In this document: piece by piece, positions 53,740 through 61,900 of the stretch
Layout: each line of letters starts with the position of its first letter
Numbering within the stretch: position 1 is the first letter of the stretch
DNA from: Lacibacter sediminis
GTDB taxonomy: Bacteria; Bacteroidota; Bacteroidia; Chitinophagales; Chitinophagaceae
Length of the DNA stretch: 64,000 nt
Assembly (NCBI RefSeq): GCF_014168535.1
Contig: NZ_CP060007.1
Span: 5,022,001-5,086,000 of the forward strand
Direction of reading: 5' to 3'
Notes under the pieces: generated by a model
Database searches by the model: none
Told to the model about the DNA's origin: nothing
Seen by the model: only the letters and a program-made list of their open reading frames with translations
Made by a program: the position numbers and the translations under genes

Positions 53740-55515
53740 ATGCCGTTTAAATTAGTTGAAATGCCCCGATTCAGAAGTATACTTTTCCTGAGCCTTATTG
53801 TTACGGCTGTAGTGAGCATTTCGATAACGGCTCTTTATCTGCTTTTCACCAATAACTATACAGAATTTATCAGTTGGTTTTTAAACCGCATCCATAAACC
53901 ACATTTACTAAAATCGGCATCCTCGTTTTTGTCGCAGCAACAGTTCCTGCTGTTGCGGATCGTTTCTGTTCTTTTTGCCGGTGCTGTTTTGCTCCTGTTG
54001 CTGATTACTTACAAAAAAAGAAGGGCATTGCTCGCACGAATTACTTTATTGATGAATGAATCGGAATCTGCCATCGTAGGCTTTTTAAAAACGCTATTAC
54101 CCTCTGGCAAATTTCATCGTGCCTTATTTTTTTTCCTTGTTGCTTTTTATCTTATCCGAACTGTATTTTCTATTATCTATTACCCGATTGATTTTGATGA
54201 AGCGGATACGTATATGCTTTTCAGTTCACAAGGACCTTTAGTTGCTGCCACGTTTTATCCGTTGCCGAATAATCATATCCTGTTTTCAATCATTACTTCT
54301 TTAACAGGCATGTTACCCATTGATCCGGTTTATGCCTTACGTCTTCCGTTGTTACCAATTGGACTACTCGTAATCATTTCAATGTTTGGCTTCTTAAAAA
54401 AACATTTTACAGACACAGCCGCTTTGCTTGGTTTGAGTTTTTTTATTGCCGCTTACCCGCTGTTTATTTATTCGTTTCTTGCAAGAGGTTATCTGCTCTT
54501 ACTCCTGTTTTATATCATAGCGCTTTATGCCATTTTTGAACTGTGCTTTTCAAACGGGTACAAGAAAAGACACAGCTATCTACTCGTTCTTGGTTCAATT
54601 GGTGGGCTGTACACGATCCCTTCCTTTTTATATGCATTGGCCGGTTTGTTCTTGTTTGCGTTTGCAGCATTGGCAATGCAAAAAAAGAATACTGCAATTA
54701 TTCGCTTAGTAAAAAGCGGATTTCTTATTTCGCTGGTTACAGCTATCCTTTACTTGCCCGTACTCATATCAGTAAAATGGTCGCTGCTAAAACCTTATAT
54801 GACGCCTGTTTATGACAGAGCAAATACACTCACTACATTTGTAACAACCTTTGGCAACCTGTCAAAAACATTTCTTTCACCTGTTAATCTTCTTGCCTTA
54901 TTCTTCGGCTGCTGCTTTTTAGTTGGTTCATTTTTTCTGTTTCGCAGCAAGCGGCCATTCAATAAAGCTATTGTTGCTTTCGTGCTGATTCAATTTCTAC
55001 TATGCATTACTGTATTTTTTCTTTTCCGCCAGCAGTTTCCGGCAAAACCCTGGATGCACTTTACAGTGGTAGTTGCCTTTCTTGCCGCAGCTATTATTAG
55101 TCTTGTACTGAACAAAATAGCGCTCCGTCCACATTTACTTATCCTTACAACCATCTTATTCCTGAGCAGTGGAACGATCATCAGCTTTTTTTATAAAAAG
55201 GGAAACATTACAACAGGCTATAATCGTGTAGCAAAACAATGTGAGCGATTGCTGATCGAAAAGAAAGTAAAAGAAGTGTATACAGGGATCCCTTATTATA
55301 AAACAATGATCGATTACTACGCACTTAAGAATAAGTTGCAGATATCGTTATCAAACAGCAGAACAACCAGCAGGCGGTATGCTCCGTTCGATCCTCAAAA
55401 AAAATATGATCTTATCATCATCCCGCTTCAAGGATCGAAACTTCCGCCATTACTATATAGCTATGATACAATAATACAGAAGCACAATACTGCAGTGCTC
55501 TTGATAAAGAATTAA
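53740..55515 (+). CDS. Polytopic membrane protein, GT-C glycosyltransferase-like
   Basis: A 591-residue protein with about 12 to 14 hydrophobic helices. After the early helices comes YYPIDFDEADTYMLFSS, a DE-containing first outer loop like that of ArnT/PMT-type GT-C enzymes, and then FYPLPNNHILFSIIT. The C-terminal 100 residues form a soluble tail. Such enzymes transfer sugars from polyprenyl phosphates to lipids, glycans or proteins outside the cytoplasmic membrane. Assignment to a specific family is uncertain. Met9 (MPRFRSIL) is an alternative start. It lies between the two M16 subunit genes, on the opposite strand to both. Confidence 0.75.
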   Translation: MPFKLVEMPRFRSILFLSLIVTAVVSISITALYLLFTNNYTEFISWFLNRIHKPHLLKSASSFLSQQQFLLLRIVSVLFAGAVLLLLLITYKKRRALLARITLLMNESESAIVGFLKTLLPSGKFHRALFFFLVAFYLIRTVFSIIYYPIDFDEADTYMLFSSQGPLVAATFYPLPNNHILFSIITSLTGMLPIDPVYALRLPLLPIGLLVIISMFGFLKKHFTDTAALLGLSFFIAAYPLFIYSFLARGYLLLLLFYIIALYAIFELCFSNGYKKRHSYLLVLGSIGGLYTIPSFLYALAGLFLFAFAALAMQKKNTAIIRLVKSGFLISLVTAILYLPVLISVKWSLLKPYMTPVYDRANTLTTFVTTFGNLSKTFLSPVNLLALFFGCCFLVGSFFLFRSKRPFNKAIVAFVLIQFLLCITVFFLFRQQFPAKPWMHFTVVVAFLAAAIISLVLNKIALRPHLLILTTILFLSSGTIISFFYKKGNITTGYNRVAKQCERLLIEKKVKEVYTGIPYYKTMIDYYALKNKLQISLSNSRTTSRRYAPFDPQKKYDLIIIPLQGSKLPPLLYSYDTIIQKHNTAVLLIKN

Positions 55516-55523
55516 CTGCTTCT

Positions 55524-56762
55524 TTAGTTATTGCTCAGATAATACAACGTATTACTGTTGTTCTCATCAAATATCTTTTTACTTTCTTCCAGCAACTCCT
55601 GTGCAGTTACACTTTGGTAGCGTTGCAGCTCATCGTTCATCAACTCAGCATCACCCAGCAGTTCATAATAAGCCAGGCTGTTTGCACGGCTCATCACACT
55701 CATATCTTCAAACAAAATAGTACTTTCTGTCTTGTTGATCACTTTCTGCAATTCTTTCTCATCCACCAACTCAGTCTTCATTTTTTCCACTTCTTCGTTT
55801 ACAGCCCTTTCTGCCTCCTGAATGTTTACCCCTTTTACCAACTTTCCTTCAATGGTGAGCAAACCATTATCAATACTGCCGAAATGATAACACTCTATAC
55901 TGCTGAAGAATTTCTTTCCCTTCACCAGCGATTCATATAAACGGCTGCTTGCACCACCACCTAAAATATCCGTGATAAGATCAGTCACATAATAACCACG
56001 CTCAAGTCTTGATGGCATATGCCATGTTTTTATAAACGCATCCAATGGCACATCTGCTTTTACTTCCAGTCGGCGTGCTTCTGTTTGTGCCGGTTCTTTT
56101 GGTAACTGGCGAACATACTTTTCTCCCGCAGGAATTGAACCAAACCATTTTTCTGAAAGCTGCAACACTTTCTCTGTTTCTACATTACCTGCCACAACCA
56201 ATATAGCATTGGAAGGTGTGTAATGTTTAAAGAAAAAATTCTTTACATCCTGCAACTGAGCTTCTTCAATATGTTTCAGTTCTTTACCGATCGTCATCCA
56301 TTTATACGGATGTTGTTTGTAAGCCATCTCCCGCATTTTATGCCACACATCGCCATAAGGTTTGTTGAGATAATGTTCTTTAAATTCTTCACTCACCACT
56401 TTGCGTTGCACATCCAGACTTTTTTCACTGAAAGCAAGACTCAGCATACGATCACTCTCCAGCCAAAAAGCTGTTTCGAGATTTTCAGCAGGTAACTGGC
56501 AATAGTAGTTAGTGAGATCGTTTGTTGTGTAAGCATTGTTTTCGCCACCGGCTAATTGCAACGGTTCATCGTAATCAGGAATATTGACAGAACCACCAAA
56601 CATCAAATGCTCAAATAAATGTGCAAAGCCGGTGCGGTTCTCTTCTTCATCACGTGCACCCACATCATACAACACATTTACAACGGCCATGGGTGTGGAA
56701 AGATCTTTATGGATCAGCAATCTTAAACCATTCGATAATATATAGCGTTCAAATTTGATCAT
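55524..56762 (-). CDS. M16B zinc peptidase, catalytic subunit
   Basis: A 412-residue insulinase/processing-peptidase-like protein. The inverted zinc motif is complete: H48-L-F-E51-H52 in GFAHLFEHLMFGG, with the third ligand Glu region in ENLETAFWLESDRM. The C-terminal half has ASSRLYESLVKGKKFFSS instead of a canonical Arg/Tyr loop. No signal peptide is present. It pairs logically with the zinc-less paralogue at 52419-53699. It is convergent with the GT-C-like gene (8 bp apart). Confidence 0.93.
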   Translation of the reverse strand: MIKFERYILSNGLRLLIHKDLSTPMAVVNVLYDVGARDEEENRTGFAHLFEHLMFGGSVNIPDYDEPLQLAGGENNAYTTNDLTNYYCQLPAENLETAFWLESDRMLSLAFSEKSLDVQRKVVSEEFKEHYLNKPYGDVWHKMREMAYKQHPYKWMTIGKELKHIEEAQLQDVKNFFFKHYTPSNAILVVAGNVETEKVLQLSEKWFGSIPAGEKYVRQLPKEPAQTEARRLEVKADVPLDAFIKTWHMPSRLERGYYVTDLITDILGGGASSRLYESLVKGKKFFSSIECYHFGSIDNGLLTIEGKLVKGVNIQEAERAVNEEVEKMKTELVDEKELQKVINKTESTILFEDMSVMSRANSLAYYELLGDAELMNDELQRYQSVTAQELLEESKKIFDENNSNTLYYLSNN

Positions 56763-56824
56763 AGTTCAATTCTAATAAATAAATGAGTTGGTAAAATTCG
56801 GTAAAAAACAAATGGCGAAGCGGC

Positions 56825-58009
56825 TTACTTTAAAATACTTCCAATTTTTAACTCAAACATTTGTGGCAGTGTATTCCGGAAGATGAGGATGCGTACTTTT
56901 TGTCCGGGGTTTTGCAACAACGCTTTGTATTGGCTGATGTTGTTACTGAAATTTGTTTCGATACCAAAAATAATATCGCCGGGTATAAGCCCTGCAGCTT
57001 CTGCAGGTGATCCTTGCTGAATTTCTGTGATCACTATTTTCCCATCAATAAAATAATAATTCATCCCGGTATAAGAATAATCAAACGGATCACGCATATG
57101 CGTATTGGGCGTAAGATGGATCAAACGTTCAGGATAGTTGAGCACAATATTGAACCTGCGCAACAGATCACTGCCCAGCAATCCTTTTACAGATGGATAA
57201 CCCAATACATTGATCGAATCGGAATATATATGCAACGGAATTCGTTTAAACTTGTACGGACCAATATTCATCCGTTTCACTGTTGTGAGCCGCATATTGA
57301 TCTTACCGATCAACCCTTCTACCTGTGTGTTTACCGATTTTCGTGAACTGCTGATGAACACGCTGTCTTTCACAAACTGTTCAGATAACAGCAATGATAA
57401 ACCAGCGCCGGTATCAAAATAAAAATTCAACAGGTAAGAACGTTCATCCTGTACTAGATGCTGTGTAATGGGAATGGATGCAAAAGAAGGTTTTAAAAAA
57501 GTACCACGCTTGGGGTATTTGTAAGTACCGGGCATGTACACACTCATCATATGTTTGTCGTAATCAAGAGCAACAATATACCTGCGTAAAAACGAAAACC
57601 CGATAATACCATCCACCCTCAAGCCATACACTTCGGTAAGTATCTGGTAATCGTTGATGTGGAAATCAAGACCGGTTACATCAAGACCCGGAAAATGCAG
57701 CGTACCGTTTTTGTAATAGTTGATATTTTTTGATCCTCCAATTCCCCGCACTGTTCTGTCGCTTGTTTCAAGCGGAAGTTTGTAATAAAGCGCAGTTGTT
57801 GTGTCGAGTGAAATACCTCCGCTGCCGGTATCTAAAATAAAATTGAGTGTATCGGGTAAATCGTTAAGCGTTGCATGAAGAATGATGATGCCACCGGTCA
57901 GCTGCTCAAACTGGAAACTCGTGAGCAGTCGGGCTGGGGGAAAATCATCGTTTTGGGCACTCAGCTTCAAACAAAGCAGCAGCAGGCATATCGTTTTGGC
58001 AAACTTCAC
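56825..58009 (-). CDS. Exported bilobal retropepsin-like aspartic protease with PDZ domain
   Basis: A 394-residue protein with a signal peptide (MKFAKTICLLLLCLKLSAQ). It has two retropepsin-like lobes: lobe 1 with D60-T-G in FILDTGSGG and DGIIGFSFL near 133, and lobe 2 with D199-T-G in YFDTGAGLS and VKGLLGSDLL. Each lobe contributes one catalytic Asp, as in pepsins, so a monomer could be active. A C-terminal PDZ domain (about 305-390) contains ITEIQQGSPAEAAGLIPGD. The protein is probably periplasmic. It starts 213 bp from the divergent mqnC gene, with a long palindrome between. Confidence 0.9.
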   Translation of the reverse strand: MKFAKTICLLLLCLKLSAQNDDFPPARLLTSFQFEQLTGGIIILHATLNDLPDTLNFILDTGSGGISLDTTTALYYKLPLETSDRTVRGIGGSKNINYYKNGTLHFPGLDVTGLDFHINDYQILTEVYGLRVDGIIGFSFLRRYIVALDYDKHMMSVYMPGTYKYPKRGTFLKPSFASIPITQHLVQDERSYLLNFYFDTGAGLSLLLSEQFVKDSVFISSSRKSVNTQVEGLIGKINMRLTTVKRMNIGPYKFKRIPLHIYSDSINVLGYPSVKGLLGSDLLRRFNIVLNYPERLIHLTPNTHMRDPFDYSYTGMNYYFIDGKIVITEIQQGSPAEAAGLIPGDIIFGIETNFSNNISQYKALLQNPGQKVRILIFRNTLPQMFELKIGSILK

Positions 58010-58078
58010 GAATCAATATTAATGGAAACTAACCGGAAAGACAACGGAAATAGGATGAACGCTTCGTGGTTGGTAAAA

Positions 58079-58106
58079 TATCCGGCCGTAACTTTACTGC
58101 CGGATA
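58079..58106. promoter_or_regulatory. 28-bp near-perfect palindrome in the protease/mqnC divergent region
   Basis: TATCCGGCcGTAA-CT-TTACtGCCGGATA has 12 of 13 paired positions around a 2-base centre. With such a small centre it looks more like a binding site for a dimeric regulator than a hairpin, and it lies between two divergent genes where a terminator is not needed. No matching regulator is in the window. Confidence 0.6.
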
Positions 58107-58111
58107 AATAG

Positions 58112-58200
58112 GCAACAGGCAATAATCAATTGGCAAATACAACTTATGTCTTGCATGTTGTCAATTGTCCATTGCATATTGGTAATTGCCCATTGTCTAT
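58112..58200. repeat. Degenerate intergenic repeat of CAATTG/CCATTG words
   Basis: Short words such as CAATTGGCAA, TCAATTGTCCATTGC and TAATTGCCCATTGTC recur imperfectly before mqnC. They form low-complexity sequence without an open frame. Confidence 0.5.
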
Positions 58201-58221
58201 TAATTTTTGAAACTCCAGCAT

Positions 58222-59346
58222 ATGAATCTTAACGATCTCTATCAGAAAGCCTCCAACTTTGAATTTTTAACTGTTGAAGAAGGCATATATCTTTTTCAAA
58301 ACGCACCTCTTACCGAGTTAATGTTTGTGGCTGATGAATTACGTAAACAACAGGTGCCGCATGGTAAAGTAACCTGGCAGATCGATCGTAATGTAAACAC
58401 CACTAATGTGTGTATTGCCAATTGTAAGTTCTGTAACTTCTTCCGCATACCCGGACATCCCGAAGCCTATATCACCGATATTGAAACTTATAAGAAGAAG
58501 ATCGATGAAACCATTCGCTGGGGTGGAGATCAGTTGCTTTTACAAGGCGGACATCATCCTGAACTTGGATTGGATTTTTATGTGAATTTGTTTAAACAAC
58601 TCAAAGCATTATATCCAAACATTAAACTTCATACGCTCGGACCACCCGAAGTGGCACATATCACCAAACTCGAAAAAAGCACGCACCATGAGGTGTTGAA
58701 AGCGTTGAAAGAAGCAGGGATGGATTCATTGCCTGGTGCAGGTGCAGAAATTTTAATTGATCGTGTACGTCGTTTGATCAGCAAAGGAAAATGTGGTGCT
58801 CAGGAATGGCTGGATATTATGCACGAAGCACACAAGCTCAACATCACAACAAGCGGAACAATGATGTTTGGTCATGTGGAAACATTACAGGAACGGTTTG
58901 AACACCTGGTAAAGATCCGTGAAGTACAAAGCCGCAAACCGGAAGAAGCAAAAGGTTTCCTTGCATTTATTCCATGGACCTTCCAGGATGTGGATACACT
59001 ACTTGCAAAAATTCGTGGAGTACATAATTTAACTACAGCGGAAGAATATGTTCGTATGATCGCTATGAGCCGCATCATGTTGCCGAACGTAAAGAATATA
59101 CAGGCGAGTTGGTTAACCGTTGGCAAACAAACTGCACAACTTTGTTTGCAGGCAGGTGCCAATGATTTCGGAAGTATCATGTTGGAAGAAAATGTAGTGA
59201 GTGCAGCAGGTGCACCACATCGCTTTACGTACAAATCTATACAGGAAGCAATTCGTGAAGCAGGTTTTGAACCACAGCTCCGCACACAACAATATGAATG
59301 GAGAGAATTACCAAATGTGATTGAAGAACAGGTGGTGGATTATTGA
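58222..59346 (+). CDS. mqnC: Cyclic dehypoxanthinyl futalosine synthase (radical SAM)
   Basis: A 374-residue protein started at ATG 58222 (a TTG five codons earlier is less likely). The radical SAM cluster motif is C64-x3-C68-x2-C71 in NVCIANCKFCNF. Further MqnC-like features: QLLLQGGHHPELGLDFY, SLPGAGAEIL, TTSGTMMFGHVE, FIPWTFQ and the end-region GANDFGSIMLEENVVSAAG. The enzyme cyclises dehypoxanthine futalosine in the futalosine route to menaquinone. Other mqn genes are not in this window. It is followed by a strong bidirectional terminator. Confidence 0.95.
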   Translation: MNLNDLYQKASNFEFLTVEEGIYLFQNAPLTELMFVADELRKQQVPHGKVTWQIDRNVNTTNVCIANCKFCNFFRIPGHPEAYITDIETYKKKIDETIRWGGDQLLLQGGHHPELGLDFYVNLFKQLKALYPNIKLHTLGPPEVAHITKLEKSTHHEVLKALKEAGMDSLPGAGAEILIDRVRRLISKGKCGAQEWLDIMHEAHKLNITTSGTMMFGHVETLQERFEHLVKIREVQSRKPEEAKGFLAFIPWTFQDVDTLLAKIRGVHNLTTAEEYVRMIAMSRIMLPNVKNIQASWLTVGKQTAQLCLQAGANDFGSIMLEENVVSAAGAPHRFTYKSIQEAIREAGFEPQLRTQQYEWRELPNVIEEQVVDY

Positions 59347-59390
59347 TGAGGTTGAAACACAGATGACGCAGATTGTTGCGGATGATAACA

Positions 59391-59429
59391 CAACAAAACA
59401 GCCGATGCGATGCATCGGCTGTTTTGTTG
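59391..59429. terminator. Strong bidirectional terminator after mqnC
   Basis: A perfect 18-bp stem (CAACAAAACAGCCGATGC with its reverse complement) around the 3-base loop GAT lies between the convergent mqnC and FISUMP genes, with T-rich ends on both strands. Confidence 0.93.
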
Positions 59430-59453
59430 TAAGGTTGTATCAGTATATTTCTT

Positions 59454-61229
59454 TTAATAATTCCAGATCAATCGAATAGAATAGCCATATTGCTTTTCAA
59501 ACGGATTTGGCCCACTTATTCCTTGGGATTCATTCGTTAACTGCAAAAATATTCCCAAGTCGTTGCTCATCTGCGAAGGAGTTGACGACCACCATTGACC
59601 CCACATCCCTTTATAATCAAATACACCTCTAGGTAATCGTGCTCCACCAGGTAACCCATTAAATCCGCTGCTATTAGTTGCTCCCGTGTTTGGACTGTTC
59701 CATAAAGTTGTTGCTTTTAATTTACCACCTGCAATTCCTGATCCACCCAAAGAATCGATCATTGCCACCCATTCTTCATCATTAGGTACATGCCATCCCG
59801 CAGGAGCAATTCCTCTTGGGTCATTCATCGCATACCAGTTATACAATTTACCGTATGTTGTTCCATTTGCAGTTTGATTTTCATAATAACACCAAGCACC
59901 TGTTGTAAGGTTTGCCCACGTAGCAGCATCCTGCACTTGCGGAATTGAATCACCGTTTTTGTAATGGGTAACATCAAGATTTTTACTGATCCAATGCTTA
60001 TTTGCGATCTTAACCACGGGATAAACATTACCGTCAATATCTGTTAATGATGTAGGAGCTGGCGGTGGTGGTGGTGGTGGTGGTGGAGCTGGAATTGTGT
60101 CTGTTATAAATGACTGCTCCGCACTGTAAGAATTGCCATGAGCATTCCCCGCATAGGCCCGCACATAGTACCTTTTGTTGGGTTTTAAATTCAATAGATC
60201 AGTTGAGTAATTACTATTTCCGGCTGATGTTGATAATAGTAGATTATTAGTTATAGAAACATTAGGGATTGTATCCCATACAAATCCCTTTTGACTTACA
60301 GAAAAACTTCCTTCATTCGAAACAGTGCCCCATAAAATCGCAGAAGAAGTACCAATAGAAGAAATGGAATCGAGAAGAACTACAGGAGCACTAAATGTTT
60401 TCGAAGTAACACTAAGTTCGTTTCCATATGCAACGCCAACATTACTTACTGCAAAAGCTCTTACATAATATGTTGTGTTTGACTCGGTATCAAAACCAAA
60501 TTGAGTTATTCCTAACTGTGTGTTTGGATATGTTGCTCCCACCTGATCGTTTGGATATGTTGGATTTGGATTTTTACTTACGCATATTCCAAATTCCAAA
60601 ATGTACGAGCCGCCATCGCTTAAAACTGCAACATCAACGATAGCCTGGGGATGATCATTTACATTTTTAACTGCTTTTGTATTTATAACTGGCAAACATG
60701 GCCCCCACGTCAACGTATCATTACACCATTTTAAATATTGGCCATTTGTTCCCTTTGGAAGCGTCGTCCATTTTGTTCCATCCCAATACAACATTTGTCC
60801 AGCTTGTGTTCCAGGAGCTAAGCCATTACCGGCAGTATTTGCATACAACGAATAAGGAACACTTAACAATTGTGTGGTACCGGTTATTGTGTAGGATGAA
60901 CCACCGGTAGGATCTGTTTCTGCTTTAATAAAAAAAGGTCCGTTTGCCCATGGTATTGAAGAAAACGTTCCGCTCTCAACTGTACCGCCGCCAATCTCAA
61001 TAGTTAATAAACCGTTTTCATTTGTAGTGGGTGTATGTCGTTCAGCATATATTGAATTACCGGTAGAAGATCCCTGTAAAATACTGATACGCATGCCCAC
61101 CTGGGTAGAACTTACTAATCCATTTGAACTGTTACGCACCACAGCCTGGTAGCTGATTCGTTGCGGCGATTGCGCAAGCAGTTGAGTTGATGAGAATGCA
61201 AATATGAAAAGGGTAAAAATAAATTTCAT
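59454..61229 (-). CDS. FISUMP-domain surface protein with Fn3-like repeats
   Basis: A 591-residue protein with a signal peptide (MKFIFTLFIFAFSSTQLLAQ). Residues about 20-140 resemble the N-terminal domain often found in Bacteroidota surface proteins (RISYQAVVRNSSNGLV; LLSVPYSLYANTAG). Two Fn3/Ig-like units (about 180-380) end in YYVRAFAVSNVGVAYGNE and YYVRAYAGNAHGNSY. A nine-proline linker follows. The rest (about 395-591) is a Fibrobacter succinogenes major paralogous (FISUMP) domain: DGNVYPVVKIANKHWISKNL, GKLYNWYAMND, GWHVPNDEEW, GFNGLPGGAR and a final YSIRLIWNY. It is probably exposed at the cell surface. It starts 1 bp after the stop of a small T9SS-domain gene, so the two form an operon. 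Confidence 0.9.
   Translation of the reverse strand: MKFIFTLFIFAFSSTQLLAQSPQRISYQAVVRNSSNGLVSSTQVGMRISILQGSSTGNSIYAERHTPTTNENGLLTIEIGGGTVESGTFSSIPWANGPFFIKAETDPTGGSSYTITGTTQLLSVPYSLYANTAGNGLAPGTQAGQMLYWDGTKWTTLPKGTNGQYLKWCNDTLTWGPCLPVINTKAVKNVNDHPQAIVDVAVLSDGGSYILEFGICVSKNPNPTYPNDQVGATYPNTQLGITQFGFDTESNTTYYVRAFAVSNVGVAYGNELSVTSKTFSAPVVLLDSISSIGTSSAILWGTVSNEGSFSVSQKGFVWDTIPNVSITNNLLLSTSAGNSNYSTDLLNLKPNKRYYVRAYAGNAHGNSYSAEQSFITDTIPAPPPPPPPPPAPTSLTDIDGNVYPVVKIANKHWISKNLDVTHYKNGDSIPQVQDAATWANLTTGAWCYYENQTANGTTYGKLYNWYAMNDPRGIAPAGWHVPNDEEWVAMIDSLGGSGIAGGKLKATTLWNSPNTGATNSSGFNGLPGGARLPRGVFDYKGMWGQWWSSTPSQMSNDLGIFLQLTNESQGISGPNPFEKQYGYSIRLIWNY
60060..60086. repeat. Trinucleotide repeat encoding a nine-proline linker
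   Basis: The plus strand holds TGG, CGG and seven TGG units; on the coding strand these are CCA/CCG codons for nine prolines. Copy number can change without a frameshift, so the rigid spacer before the FISUMP domain may vary in length between strains. Confidence 0.9.
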
Positions 61230-61230
61230 G

Positions 61231-61710
61231 TTATTTTGCTTTAACTATTTTAAATGATTTTAACTGGCGGTTATTATTCTGGATATTGAGAATAAAAAAG
61301 CTTCTTGAATAACTGCCTAATTCTATTTCTGTAATTGTATTTCTGATTTGTGCGCTCTTCAAAAGCTTTCCTTCACTATCGTAAAGAGAATAGCGGTAAC
61401 TACTCAAAAACGGATCAGCAATTTTTAATTGAACAGTATTTGTTGTTGGATTAGGGAAAACAGAAGCAGACAAAATCATATCAATACGAGGCAATGAAGT
61501 AATCACTGATATCTCGTAAGGAAGTTGAAGTCCGCCGGATAATGAGCCGCCAGGTCCTTTGCTATCGGGAATAATAAGTTCTCCCACACTGTAGGTAACG
61601 CTTCCATTTATACCAGTTGCTTTACCTCCGGTTGTTACTGTATGTTGCTGGGCATGAAGTGCAGAAAAGGATAATAGAAGTAAGGGGATTATCAGCAGGC
61701 GGCTTTTCAT
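61231..61710 (-). CDS. Small exported protein with T9SS type A sorting domain
   Basis: A 159-residue protein with a signal peptide (MKSRLLIIPLLLLSFSALHAQ). A short Gly-rich region follows (GGKATGINGSVTYSVGELI...), a layout common upstream of such domains. The C-terminal T9SS domain runs from about 85 to 159, with SASVFPNPTTNTVQLKI, YSLYDSEGKLLKS and FFILNIQNNNRQLKSFKIVK. It is the first gene of a two-gene operon with the FISUMP protein. Function beyond secretion is unknown. Confidence 0.85.
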   Translation of the reverse strand: MKSRLLIIPLLLLSFSALHAQQHTVTTGGKATGINGSVTYSVGELIIPDSKGPGGSLSGGLQLPYEISVITSLPRIDMILSASVFPNPTTNTVQLKIADPFLSSYRYSLYDSEGKLLKSAQIRNTITEIELGSYSRSFFILNIQNNNRQLKSFKIVKAK

Positions 61711-61900
61711 AAAACAGATTTAGCGATAAAAATAACCAGAAATATGAAAAACTCTAACCGTTTTTAATAAGCGTGTGCTTTGAGCTCTTAACTGTGAAGT
61801 TGTGCTGAGGTTCTTTAATTTAACAGGTAGTCATTGGTAATTTCAACAAGTGCAATTTTGTTTTCTAACAGTAAAATTATTTGACCCAAAGGCATACTTA

